Below the pieces are notes generated by a model. That model searched no databases and had not been told where the DNA came from. It saw nothing but the letters and a program-made list of their open reading frames with translations. From positions 1 through 23,803 of the forward strand of contig JAFGBP010000032.1 in assembly GCA_016933095.1 (NCBI GenBank): a stretch of DNA of 23,803 nucleotides. The letters run 5' to 3'. The position numbers and the translations under genes are program-made. This DNA is from Candidatus Woesearchaeota archaeon. GTDB taxonomy: Archaea; Nanobdellota; Nanobdellia; Woesearchaeales; SM23-78. Shown here in pieces: positions 1-7,928 of this stretch; the first letter of the stretch is position 1, and the number at the start of each line of letters is the position of its first letter.

Positions 1-52
1 GGAGAACAAGATACTTAGGTTCAGCGCAGAAGTGTTCTCTGAAGAGGACTGA
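1..52 (+). CDS. 3' end of an unidentified gene (partial)
   Basis: An open frame enters from the left edge in the phase that starts at base 2. It encodes about 16 residues ending ...RFSAEVFSEED before a TGA at 50-52. Only 5 bases separate this stop from the next ATG at 58, which is typical of co-transcribed genes. The tail is acidic and too short to assign to a family. Confidence 0.5.
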   Translation, partial: ENKILRFSAEVFSEED

Positions 53-57
53 TAAAG

Positions 58-453
58 ATGGAAAGGGAAAAGGAAACCATTGTCGAATTGCTGAAGCGCG
101 AATTCCCAGGGAAAAGGATCGTCGTATTGAAAGACGAGATCATCTGCGAGGTCAAGCCTACGAGCGAACACCCTGACTGGAGCGAGGCAATAGCATATAT
201 CAGAAGATCTGAGCCCCATCATCACCAGAAGACAACAGAGTTCTACGAGGTCGAGAGAGGCGAACTCTCATTTTTTGTGGATGGAGTAGAGAGGAGGCTT
301 GTTGAAGGAGCCATAGGAGCAGGGGGCGGCGCGGTTGTTAAGCCGCCTCAAGCGCATTATGCCGTTGGTGACTGGACTCGAGTGAATGTATACTCTGAGC
401 CCGGGTGGACTCCAGAAGACCACCTGCTGCTGAAGAAAGAAGATGAGAAGTGA
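58..453 (+). CDS. small single-domain cupin protein
   Basis: This 131-residue protein has a short helical N-terminus and one cupin barrel. Cupin motif 1 is PHHHQKTTEFYEVERG, with H54, H56 and E61 as likely metal ligands and G68 closing the motif. Motif 2 is PPQAHYA, with H100 as the fourth ligand. There is no signal peptide or membrane segment, so it should be cytoplasmic. Single-domain cupins include sugar isomerases, small dioxygenases and ligand sensors, and the sequence does not choose between them; the nearby lipid-carrier and nucleotide-sugar genes make a carbohydrate role possible but unproven. An AGAGG about 10 bases before the ATG supports the start. The gene follows a partial gene by 5 bases and converges on uppS, with 11 bases between the stops. 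Confidence 0.8.
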   Translation: MEREKETIVELLKREFPGKRIVVLKDEIICEVKPTSEHPDWSEAIAYIRRSEPHHHQKTTEFYEVERGELSFFVDGVERRLVEGAIGAGGGAVVKPPQAHYAVGDWTRVNVYSEPGWTPEDHLLLKKEDEK

Positions 454-464
454 TTAGATTGTTT

Positions 465-1172
465 TTATTTCCCAAAGTTTCTTTTTCTCTTGGAAAACTC
501 ATCCAGGCAGGCTTGTAGGTCTTCTTTTGAGAAGTCAGGCCAGAACTTGTCCAGGAATATTATTTCGGCATAAGTGCCTTGCCAGGGCAACAGCCCTGAT
601 AAGCAGGCGTGGCCGGTCCTCACTATGAGGTCTGGGTCTGACTGGACGTGGAGGCGGCTCCTGATAGCGTCGTCTGTTAGGAATTCCGGGTCTATCTTTC
701 CTTCCTTTGCATCCTTGGCAATTGACTTCACGGCCTGGAGGATCTCATATCGGCCTCCGTAAGCCACTAAAAGGTTCAGCTTGTAATCTTCGAAGTCCTT
801 TGTGACCTCTTCTGCTTCGCGCATCTTCTTCACGAGCCATTCTGGCAAGCGATTGATTTCCCCGCAGAACTTGACGCGCACGCGATCCTTTGATGAGTCG
901 GCCTTATAATTCTTGATTATCTCATCACAAAGCTCCTCGAAGAGCTTGAACAGGAACTCAAGCTCGATCTTCGAGCGCTTCAGATTCTCAGTGCTCAAGC
1001 CCCAGAAAGAGACTTCTTTTATTCCTGCTTCCTTGCACCAGCCAAGAAGGTTCTTGAAGACGTCAGCGCCGGCCCGGTGGCCGTCTGCCGCCATCTTTCC
1101 TCGTGCCTTTGCCCATCTCCTGTTGCCGTCGGGCACAAAGACTACGTGCCTTGGGATGCTTGTTTCTGTCAA
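465..1172 (-). CDS. uppS: cis-prenyltransferase (polyprenyl/undecaprenyl diphosphate synthase family)
   Basis: At 235 residues this has the family's usual length. It adds isopentenyl diphosphate units in cis to make the long polyprenyl diphosphate that becomes the glycan carrier at the cytoplasmic membrane. Visible hallmarks are PDGNRRWAKARG (D15 is the catalytic aspartate), GHRAG, STENLKRS, LLVAYGGRYEI and DPDLIVRT...PWQ.TYAEI, ending in WPDF. The usual RTSGExRxSxF stretch reads RTGHACLSGL here, so the glutamate and arginine that normally hold magnesium and the substrate phosphate are absent or shifted. The start is a TTG. No ribosome binding site precedes it, but a TATA-like box lies about 30 bases upstream, consistent with a leaderless message. 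uppP, which recycles the product, lies at 9736-10509. Confidence 0.9.
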   Translation of the reverse strand: MTETSIPRHVVFVPDGNRRWAKARGKMAADGHRAGADVFKNLLGWCKEAGIKEVSFWGLSTENLKRSKIELEFLFKLFEELCDEIIKNYKADSSKDRVRVKFCGEINRLPEWLVKKMREAEEVTKDFEDYKLNLLVAYGGRYEILQAVKSIAKDAKEGKIDPEFLTDDAIRSRLHVQSDPDLIVRTGHACLSGLLPWQGTYAEIIFLDKFWPDFSKEDLQACLDEFSKRKRNFGK

Positions 1173-1197
1173 TTTAGGGATGAAAAGAGGATGGATG

Positions 1198-1206
1198 TTT
1201 TAAAAA
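1198..1206 (-). promoter_or_regulatory. TATA-like box of uppS
   Basis: TTTTTAAAA on the minus strand is centred about 30 bases before the TTG start of uppS, which places the transcript start within a few bases of the start codon. The same box read on the plus strand is too close to the ATG at 1218 to drive the regulator gene. The call rests on motif and spacing only. Confidence 0.4.
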
Positions 1207-1217
1207 GGTTATGAAAG

Positions 1218-1691
1218 ATGACGATTCGTGGAAATTTCAAAAATTTTATTAAGCCGGAAGAGCTAACTGGCCCTAAAGAGGGGACGGAATTGCGATACAC
1301 CAAGATAACAGTCATCCTTGGATCAAAGCCTGAGAGGAGCGATATCAACCAGGAGCTGCAATGGTTTGCTGGTTCGCTTGGATTGTTCGGCTTGCGAGAC
1401 AAGGACAAGAGCTGCTTCCGAATATTCATAACCCTGCTCAAGAGCCTGAAGGCAGGCGAGAGGCTGTCGTCTGATGAGATCGCGGCCAGGACGGGCTTGA
1501 CGAGAGGGACCATTGTCCATCACCTGAACAACCTCATGGATTCTGGAATCGTGAGGATGGACAGGAACAAGTATTTCTTAAGGATGGACTCTTTAGAGGA
1601 GATGGTCGACTACCTGAAGCGGGACGCTGACGAGGCATGGGATAGGATAAGGGGAGTCGCCAAGAACATTGATGAGAAGCTGGGACTCTGA
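1218..1691 (+). CDS. winged helix-turn-helix transcriptional regulator (ArsR-like)
   Basis: This is a 157-residue cytoplasmic protein. Residues 66-122 form a winged helix: LKSLKAGERLSSDEIAARTG supplies the first helices, TRGTIVHHLNNLMDSGIV is the recognition helix followed by the turn, and RMDRNKYFLR is the hairpin wing. The HHLNNLMDSGIV pattern is typical of archaeal ArsR/MarR-like repressors. The first 65 residues resemble nothing I recognise, and the C-terminus (about 123-157) is a charged amphipathic helix suited to dimerisation. An AGGT 8 bases before the ATG is a weak ribosome binding site. The gene is divergent from uppS with only 45 bases between starts, so regulation of uppS is plausible, but no clear operator is visible. 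It converges on the large surface-protein gene. Confidence 0.75.
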   Translation: MTIRGNFKNFIKPEELTGPKEGTELRYTKITVILGSKPERSDINQELQWFAGSLGLFGLRDKDKSCFRIFITLLKSLKAGERLSSDEIAARTGLTRGTIVHHLNNLMDSGIVRMDRNKYFLRMDSLEEMVDYLKRDADEAWDRIRGVAKNIDEKLGL

Positions 1692-1737
1692 ATGCGATAA
1701 TCACTCCCAATCCAAATAATCCATATAAAAGAAAGTT

Positions 1738-1747
1738 AAAAAAAAAA
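1738..1747 (-). terminator. poly-T terminator after the PGF-pre-PGF surface-protein gene
   Basis: On the minus strand a run of ten T, preceded by TTTTAA, lies about 55 bases past the stop of the large surface-protein gene. Archaeal RNA polymerase terminates at such runs without needing a hairpin. The rest of 1692-1801 is A/T-rich and shows no gene. Confidence 0.55.
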
Positions 1748-1801
1748 TTAAAACACCAACTCACCCACATTCTCCTCCATCTCTAGGAAGTCATCGCGTG
1801 C

Positions 1802-4800
1802 TTATTCTTTCCTATGATGCGCAGAGTCGTGGTGCACGTGCTCATGAGGATGATGCGCATGGCCTTCATGATGAACCTCATGATGAGGAGGATGATGCTC
1901 TTGATGCTCTAGTCCAAGACCAGCAGATTCCCTGTTCATCGCTTCAATCTTCCCCTCGACGCTTCCACTCTCATCCGCGTACTTAGGAGGCTTGGAACGT
2001 ATGCGCTTTATTATAAAGAACACAAGCAAGGCAACCAGCACCAGTACGCCAACCTCGATAAGTAATCCGGTTAGGAGTCTGCGTCCAGCTCCATCATCCG
2101 CGTCAGTCTCTTCACCCTGAGATTGTGTAGCTGCCTCTGCAGCAGGCCCTTCGTTCGTAACGGTTGACTCAAGCTCTTGAGTGGCGTCCTCCACTACTTC
2201 ATCTGCAGGCGCAGTAGTCGCATCCAGATTAGGCTCTGCGCTTATGGCAAAGTAGCTAAAGCCAGGCGTCTCAGCGAGGAAGTATAGGTAGTCTGAATCC
2301 TCAGAAGTCTTCCTTGTGAACAGTTCGGTCCAAGTGCCGTTGACCTCCCTCTTCAGCATGATTGTCGAGAGGTTTATGTCGTTGTCCAATATCCAATCCC
2401 TACTAATCCTGAACCTCATCTTGACATTTCCTGAAAGAACAGAGTCATCAAGGCCTGTTTTTGTCAACCTGAGGTACTGGTATACCTTGCTGCCAGCCGC
2501 CTTGGTAACGGCCGATGGCATGTCATGATATGCATTTACCACTAGCTCTGCACTTGCCAATTCTGAAGAGACTGTGAACTCAATAGAGGTGAGCTCCATC
2601 TCGTCCTCTGATATCGATAGCTTCTGCTCGACACCAGGAGGTATGATGATCCACATTCTCTGGACTTTTATGACGTCTGAAGCAGAGCTTGTAGGGATGG
2701 CACCTCCACCTCCACCACCGCCACCGCGGGTTGGCGATGCCGTGGCGATGCTAAAGCTTATGGTGGATGACGAGTTCATGGTGTGGTTGTAAGCATCAGC
2801 GCATCTGACATAGTACGTGTAAGATGATCCGGAAGTCACGCTAACAGAAGCCGTATGCGAGGTAACACTATCCGTAAAGTTGCTCGTCATGTTGTCATAA
2901 TCAACGTCTGTTGCGCTATACCTGCAAGTCGCGTTCTCATCCGTCGTGACCGACAAGGTCGCCGACGTGGCGCTAGCCTGGCTTCCCGAGGGTGAAGTGG
3001 CCGTCACGTTAGGCGCAGAAGTATCAACTACGAAAGTCACGTTGGCAGACCTTATGTTGTCATAGCTATCATTGGCATAAGCAAAAAGGGATTTTGACCC
3101 GTCGCTCGTGTATGTGGTGGTTGTAGGTGCAGCATAAGTCTCGTTCTCACCCGAAGCGTTCACAAACCAGATCGTGTTGTTTCCGGGAGCGCTTATCGTC
3201 ACGTTGACAGTCCTGTTTGTGTAAGTCGTGTTCTCAGGATATATCACGCTCGCTGAGAGTGCACTGTTCACAATGCTGAAATAGATGCTTCCCAGATCAT
3301 CTTCGCTTGTGAGCGCCACGCTGCTGTCATTAAACAACGTCGCAGTCATGATGGCGGCGTTCGTGCCTTCTGTCACATTAGTATAGTTCAGGATGACTAT
3401 TTGGCTCTCATTCTCAGACAGGTTGACCTGACTCTCATTCAAAGAACCTACATTGGTACTTAGATTGTACACTCTCGTCGTGTTTTCCCAGTTCGTCAGA
3501 TTAAGGGTCACGTTAAGGACAGCGCCCGGCTCGCCAGTCTGGTTGATGGAGGAAAGGTTTACAAAACTCAGGTTATAAGTAGTCGCTCCGACAGTGTATG
3601 TGGAGAATCCCAAGGAAGTCGGGATGGTCCATTTCTCGCTGGTAGCATTGTAGATTGCCTGTGACGTGACGTCAACGCATTTTGAGAGGTTGTTCTCATC
3701 ACACTTCTCAAGCCGATCTCCTGGAACGGAGCCAGGAATCTTCACAGAGATGGACTCCACACCTAAATTCTGTGCCATGTCAAGCCATTTCTGGTTCTGC
3801 ATGCCCACATAGGTCTTGCCGGAGCTGTTAGTGACGTTCAGTGCTGTTGAAATGTTGAAATTCACTGCCTTTGCAAGGTCAATCCCCTCAAATTCTATCT
3901 CCCAGTTAGCATCAGGATTGTCAAACTTCAGCTTAGCATCCTTGAGGTAGTGAGTGTTCTGTGAAGAGTCGGCCGAGACATTAATGTAATCCGAACCGTT
4001 GAATATCTTTATGACTGTCGTGTTAATCATCGGGTCGGGTGGAGGCACGAAGTCAAACTTGTAATTGAACTGCTGGGCTGAGCTCGCCATAGTGAAGTTC
4101 AAGCAGGCGCTGGTCCCGCAGTTCCCAGCCTGGTCGCAAAGCTTCATCTTATAGAAGTAAGATTGGCCTGCGATAAATCCGATGGAATTCAAGAACGCAT
4201 CAAGATCACCGCTTCTAATCCCGAAGTCATGCCATGGCCTAAAGTCATCGAAGGCGTTGTTCGGCATTCCAAGATCGATAAATGTGTTGACCGCGGTGCT
4301 GTTCATACAGTTCTGATAAAAGTTGATAGTAAGATTGGTCGGCTCGTTAGTGGTCATGTGGAGAAAGACGAAGTCATCAAAAGTCTCTGCCTTTGTCGAG
4401 AATACAGTAGGCGCAGTCTTATCCTGGGAGATGTTAAACGCACCCGCCACTCCAGTGCACCAAGGTACCATGAGACAATCAGGATCCTGGCAATCAGTAA
4501 GTCCGTCAAGGTCCTCATCTCCGCTTCCTATGAAGCAGTCCTCAAAGGGCATGAATTTCCCGCCACCTATTATGCCGAAGGCAGTCCCGCAGGCCATTGG
4601 GTTAGCAGAGCAGTCGCTAGGTTGGAAGTCAATCGCTCCAGGAGTATAATATATTCCTTGATTTCCTGGACCCAGCAAGGTGTCGTTGGCCTGGCTTCCT
4701 GCAGTGTTGTTATCTGCAGTCGCAACCATGAAGCGCAAGTTGCCCTTGGGGTTGCCTAGATCTGTCTTGTCAACCGCTATCAGTGCCACGTTCTCGACGC

Positions 4801-6805
4801 ATGAGACCTTTTCAGGGTCCTGCCCGAACAAATACATATCAGGCGAACCGCTCATTTTCGCAGGGTAGATGCTAAAGTTGCCGTCTGGCAGGCAGCGGTA
4901 ACCCCTTCTAATCTCGAGAGGGCTGTTAGAGCCGTTATTCTGGATCTCATACTCATACCTGTACTCAAATCCTTCATAGGAAGAGTTGCTTATGTTGGCT
5001 GCGCATCCGGTCGAGGTGTTGGCGTCGGAATCGATGTAGTAATAATATCTTCCGGACTGCGTCCCGTTACAGAGCAGCGAGGCCGCGTCCATGGCATCCA
5101 CTGCAATCCCCATTCCCAAAGCATTCCCCATATCCTTAACCATGAACTGCAGAGCATCAATTGAGGAGGGCCAGCTCTCTCCTGAGGGCTCGCCGAAGAG
5201 CATAACTGGCGGGCTAGGGTCCATTTCCCCGAAAAGCTTCTTCTTCATGGCCTCGTAAGGGTTATTTATGTCTCCGTATCCGCCTGTGAGCAAGTCTATG
5301 TCACCTCCGCAGGCAGGATCCTTAAAGCAGTCTTGGAGGTCCAAGCAATCTATGAGTGCATCCCCATCATTATCTTCACCATCAAAGCAGTGCTCCCTAG
5401 ACTCGTTATAGCACATCATGAATTGGGTGCTCCAATTTCCGCCCGTTGCCTCGCAGTCGGATTGGTTGAAGCACCTGTGCATGTTGTCTGCCCTGCATTC
5501 GAACATCGAATTAGACCCTGAAGTCGGGGCGGTGGCCAAGTCACACCAGGAACCACCGAAGAAAGGGTCCACGACCCACTTGCAGCCCGAACCAGTACCT
5601 ATTGGATTAGGGTAAGCTGAGTTTGAGCAGGTCTCGTTTGAGAAGCAGAACTTGCAGTCATTATCACAACTTTCCTTTCCGTTCATCATAAACTTGGCCA
5701 TGTCCTCGACACACATCTTGTTTCCGCTGTCATCCCAGACCTTGGCATCCGGAGGAGTTATTGGGGGAGCTGAAACCACCATGCATTTACCCTTTGCCCC
5801 GCCCTGGCAGTCAACTGTAGAGTTGCATGCGCCGCAAAATTGGGTGCAGTTCATGACGCTGAAGTCAGGGTCGCATAGTTGTTCGAACGCTCTCCAGAGA
5901 CAATTATCCGCTCCTGTGATATTGGCGGTGTTGGTGGTACAGTCAGTCTCGGTAGTGTGGTCGTAGGAGAAGCAGGGGTGCTGGTCCTCAAACATGAAGT
6001 CCATCTCGCCCCCGAGCATGAACTTGTCCACGAACTCACCGTCTGAGAATCCGCCGAGCATATCTGCAGGGCCGGGAGAGGATCCTGTAAGCTCGATGGC
6101 GAATTGCATGGCGGTGACGTTTACGCCAGACTCGTTTATCGCGACGAGCAGTATAGAAGGAGCGTCGCAAGTGTAGTTAAAAGTTATGTTATAGAGGTCT
6201 CCGCTCATTAGGTCGTAGCACATGCCAGGCATGCCTTCAAAGCAGGTGACGTTGATCCTGCTCTCGTTGAGAATTTCGAAGTCAAACCGTCCATCTCCCC
6301 AGAGCCACAACCTGAAGTCAGCCCCTGGGTAGCATGGGAAGCCCATGGGGCACCCAGTGCTTATGTTATCATCCTTGTCGAACTGAATGGCTAACTGCCA
6401 ATCACTGTTATTCTTGGTCCCGCCGCAAAAAGCGGCGTCTGAGAGGTTTAGAGCAATTATTTTCCAGGCGATGTAGCCATTAGCTCTATCCACCCATACG
6501 GCGCCGAGGTCGAAGGCCGAGTTGTTTTCAGGGCAGTTCTGTCCAGGAACCATGGCCCCTTCAGAGGGCATGCCAGGCATCCTGCACCCAGGCCCGTTAG
6601 CGGCATAAGGTTCTGTCGTGCCGTCAAATACCTTAAATTGGTTCCAGTCAATCGCGAGTGCAGAGCTCACGCTAAGCAGCAGTAGCATAAGCGAGAACAG
6701 GAGAGCAAGATTGATCTTTATAGTTCTTGCAGAAAAGATTTTTGGGCTTTTTTTGTCGCCGAACACACTATTTCTTATATTGCCGTCAAATGATATTTTT
6801 CCCAC
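1802..6805 (-). CDS. giant sequon-rich surface protein with PGF-pre-PGF domain, one membrane helix and His-rich cytoplasmic tail
   Basis: This 1667-residue protein begins with a hydrophobic secretion signal (about residues 29-51, INLALLFSLMLLLLSVSSA). The ectodomain is Cys-rich, with dozens of N-x-S/T sequons and two acidic Ca-binding-like loops (FDGEDNDGDALIDCLD near 472; GDEDLDGLTDCQDPDC near 760). Ig-like beta repeats follow at about 1000-1340, then eight glycines ending at 1368. A PGF-pre-PGF-type domain spans about 1375-1523 (IIIPPGV at its start, TPGFSYFAIS at its end). A membrane helix lies at about 1577-1599 before KRIRSK. The tail from about 1633 holds 16 histidines in some 33 residues. 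The role is inferred to be a cell-surface or S-layer-associated glycoprotein. The GTG start is weakly supported because GGG abuts it directly; an internal GTG at codon 14 is an alternative. A poly-T terminator follows. Confidence 0.8.
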   Translation of the reverse strand: MGKISFDGNIRNSVFGDKKSPKIFSARTIKINLALLFSLMLLLLSVSSALAIDWNQFKVFDGTTEPYAANGPGCRMPGMPSEGAMVPGQNCPENNSAFDLGAVWVDRANGYIAWKIIALNLSDAAFCGGTKNNSDWQLAIQFDKDDNISTGCPMGFPCYPGADFRLWLWGDGRFDFEILNESRINVTCFEGMPGMCYDLMSGDLYNITFNYTCDAPSILLVAINESGVNVTAMQFAIELTGSSPGPADMLGGFSDGEFVDKFMLGGEMDFMFEDQHPCFSYDHTTETDCTTNTANITGADNCLWRAFEQLCDPDFSVMNCTQFCGACNSTVDCQGGAKGKCMVVSAPPITPPDAKVWDDSGNKMCVEDMAKFMMNGKESCDNDCKFCFSNETCSNSAYPNPIGTGSGCKWVVDPFFGGSWCDLATAPTSGSNSMFECRADNMHRCFNQSDCEATGGNWSTQFMMCYNESREHCFDGEDNDGDALIDCLDLQDCFKDPACGGDIDLLTGGYGDINNPYEAMKKKLFGEMDPSPPVMLFGEPSGESWPSSIDALQFMVKDMGNALGMGIAVDAMDAASLLCNGTQSGRYYYYIDSDANTSTGCAANISNSSYEGFEYRYEYEIQNNGSNSPLEIRRGYRCLPDGNFSIYPAKMSGSPDMYLFGQDPEKVSCVENVALIAVDKTDLGNPKGNLRFMVATADNNTAGSQANDTLLGPGNQGIYYTPGAIDFQPSDCSANPMACGTAFGIIGGGKFMPFEDCFIGSGDEDLDGLTDCQDPDCLMVPWCTGVAGAFNISQDKTAPTVFSTKAETFDDFVFLHMTTNEPTNLTINFYQNCMNSTAVNTFIDLGMPNNAFDDFRPWHDFGIRSGDLDAFLNSIGFIAGQSYFYKMKLCDQAGNCGTSACLNFTMASSAQQFNYKFDFVPPPDPMINTTVIKIFNGSDYINVSADSSQNTHYLKDAKLKFDNPDANWEIEFEGIDLAKAVNFNISTALNVTNSSGKTYVGMQNQKWLDMAQNLGVESISVKIPGSVPGDRLEKCDENNLSKCVDVTSQAIYNATSEKWTIPTSLGFSTYTVGATTYNLSFVNLSSINQTGEPGAVLNVTLNLTNWENTTRVYNLSTNVGSLNESQVNLSENESQIVILNYTNVTEGTNAAIMTATLFNDSSVALTSEDDLGSIYFSIVNSALSASVIYPENTTYTNRTVNVTISAPGNNTIWFVNASGENETYAAPTTTTYTSDGSKSLFAYANDSYDNIRSANVTFVVDTSAPNVTATSPSGSQASATSATLSVTTDENATCRYSATDVDYDNMTSNFTDSVTSHTASVSVTSGSSYTYYVRCADAYNHTMNSSSTISFSIATASPTRGGGGGGGGAIPTSSASDVIKVQRMWIIIPPGVEQKLSISEDEMELTSIEFTVSSELASAELVVNAYHDMPSAVTKAAGSKVYQYLRLTKTGLDDSVLSGNVKMRFRISRDWILDNDINLSTIMLKREVNGTWTELFTRKTSEDSDYLYFLAETPGFSYFAISAEPNLDATTAPADEVVEDATQELESTVTNEGPAAEAATQSQGEETDADDGAGRRLLTGLLIEVGVLVLVALLVFFIIKRIRSKPPKYADESGSVEGKIEAMNRESAGLGLEHQEHHPPHHEVHHEGHAHHPHEHVHHDSAHHRKE

Positions 6806-6878
6806 CCCTAAAATAATAGAGTTTTACAAGAGCTTCACAACTCTCTTGTTCACCCTCGGAACCGGCTCTGGAAGTAGT

Positions 6879-6890
6879 CATATAAAAAGT
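6879..6890 (-). promoter_or_regulatory. TATA-like box for the PGF-pre-PGF surface-protein gene, with a leader hairpin
   Basis: CTTTTTATATG on the minus strand would start transcription near 6857 and give a leader of about 50 nt. Within that leader an inverted repeat (ACAAGAG at 6826-6832, CTCTTGT at 6843-6849) could form a 7-bp hairpin at the 5' end of the RNA. The rest of 6806-7068, between the divergent genes, holds a weaker plus-strand box (CTTCTTAAATGG near 7000) for the small membrane protein, and no other gene is seen. Confidence 0.4.
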
Positions 6891-7068
6891 TTTTGGATAC
6901 GTCATTACCAGCCAGATACAAAGGAATGATAATTCGCCGTAGAATTCCGGGACCATCTACAGCACTAGGCCAGAAGAACATCTCTGACAAATCAGTTAAC
7001 TTCTTAAATGGCAGGGGCATCCCTCGTCTTGAACAAAGGGTGTTTTTCAGTGTAAAGAGGTGACCCTT

Positions 7069-7536
7069 TTGAGGAAGATGGTTGGGGGAATAAGAGCAGG
7101 TTTGATAGCGTGTATCCTTTTCGTGGTAGTCGCTTCTTTAGGGCTCGCTTTTGACGAATCTGCATCTGGCAATTCAACAGGGAACCAGACCTTGGCTGTC
7201 GATTCGCCGACAGGGATGATTCCCTCAGATGACTCTTCCAGCGTGCGTTATACCAGGAACTTCAGGATCTACGCATCAGTATTTTACGTCGCGCTTATAA
7301 TGGGCGTGGGCGCTCTTCTGGGCTTTAGGAAAGACAAGCCAAAGGATGAGGGCAAGGTCTACACTTACACCCAACTGTTGATATTATATCCATCGCACGC
7401 CAGGCAACTGTCAGAATACGTCTCAAAGGCAAGGGCTGCTGGCCATGAGAACGGGGCGATAAAGAGCACGCTTGTCAAGGCAGGTTGGCATGAGAACGTG
7501 GTCGTGACTGCTCTCCATCATAGGCAGGAAGCTTAG
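7069..7536 (+). CDS. small membrane protein: signal peptide, short ectodomain, membrane helix, shared cytoplasmic HAxxL...GW domain
   Basis: This protein has about 155 residues. A hydrophobic N-terminus (GLIACILFVVVASLGLAF) acts as a signal peptide, followed by about 40 Ser/Asn-rich outer residues with sequons, a membrane helix (YASVFYVALIMGVGALLGF, about 66-86) and a positively charged RKDKPK stop. The cytoplasmic domain at about 107-152 contains YPSHARQLSEYVSKARAAG and AIKSTLVKAGWHENVVVTAL. The same helical domain ends the M14 protein at 14747 and the Asp-box protein at 20521. The start is chosen as TTG 7069 because GAGGTGA (7057-7063) sits 5 bases before it; that motif contains the earlier in-frame GTG at 7060. 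With almost no ectodomain, it may be a minimal partner or adaptor for the larger proteins. No family name is recognised. Confidence 0.7.
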   Translation: MRKMVGGIRAGLIACILFVVVASLGLAFDESASGNSTGNQTLAVDSPTGMIPSDDSSSVRYTRNFRIYASVFYVALIMGVGALLGFRKDKPKDEGKVYTYTQLLILYPSHARQLSEYVSKARAAGHENGAIKSTLVKAGWHENVVVTALHHRQEA

Positions 7537-7588
7537 TGCGAATGACTTCTGGTCTGAGCGGATGATCTGATGGTCTTATAGGCAAAGA

Positions 7589-7620
7589 TTTATATATTAC
7601 CATGTCTTACTTAGTCTTAC
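7589..7620 (+). promoter_or_regulatory. TATA box and phased GTCTTAC repeats before the ribbon-helix-helix gene
   Basis: GCAAAGA followed by TTTATATATTA (7589-7599) is a good BRE plus TATA element that predicts transcription from about 7620. GTCTTAC occurs at 7604-7610 and again at 7614-7620, exactly 10 bp apart, and GTCTTA also occurs at 7573-7578. Ribbon-helix-helix dimers commonly bind tandem half-sites one helical turn apart, so these may be autoregulatory operators. A ribosome binding site, AGGAGAT, precedes the ATG at 7653. No gene is seen in 7537-7652. Confidence 0.55.
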
Positions 7621-7652
7621 GCTAACCTTTTGGCAAGAAAAGGAGATCTCAG

Positions 7653-7928
7653 ATGGAATCCATAACAATCAAAGTAGACGAACAGTTTGCCAGAGAGATA
7701 GACAAGGCCATGAAGCCAACCTATTCAACAAAGACAGAATTCATAAGAGAAGCCATAAGAGACAAGATAAGGAAAGTAAACCTTGCCAAGATAAGGCCAG
7801 AACTTCTGAAAAACCTGGGCGCACTAAGGAAAGAAGGCCAACCCCAGACAACATATGAAGAGGAGAGAAGAATCCGAGAAGAGGTTGGTCGCGAGATTGC
7901 AAGAGAGCATGGAATAAGGTTAGATTAG
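7653..7928 (+). CDS. ribbon-helix-helix DNA-binding protein, probable antitoxin
   Basis: This protein has 91 residues. The first 42 form a ribbon-helix-helix: the strand MESITIKVDEQFAREIDKAM, then helices around STKTEFIREAIRDKIRK. This fold binds DNA as a dimer. The charged C-terminal half (to HGIRLD) is of the kind that wraps a toxin partner in VapB-like proteins. AGGAGAT 5 bases before the ATG supports the start. Its 3' end overlaps by 9 bp the 3' end of the PIN-domain gene on the opposite strand, so the two genes lie tail to tail instead of in the usual antitoxin-toxin operon. The pairing is inferred from adjacency and family. It could instead be a stand-alone regulator. Confidence 0.8.
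   Translation: MESITIKVDEQFAREIDKAMKPTYSTKTEFIREAIRDKIRKVNLAKIRPELLKNLGALRKEGQPQTTYEEERRIREEVGREIAREHGIRLD

Noticed and set aside
1808..1910. Short repeated CATGATG/GATGATG-like units suggesting a tandem repeat array
   Set aside because: The repetition is explained by runs of His codons in the cytoplasmic tail; spacing is irregular and no CRISPR-like repeat-spacer structure exists.
4163..4759. A 198-codon open frame on the plus strand inside the large surface-protein gene
   Set aside because: It is antisense to a well-supported frame with secreted-protein features, has no ribosome binding site or recognisable domain, and its residues look like a composition artefact.
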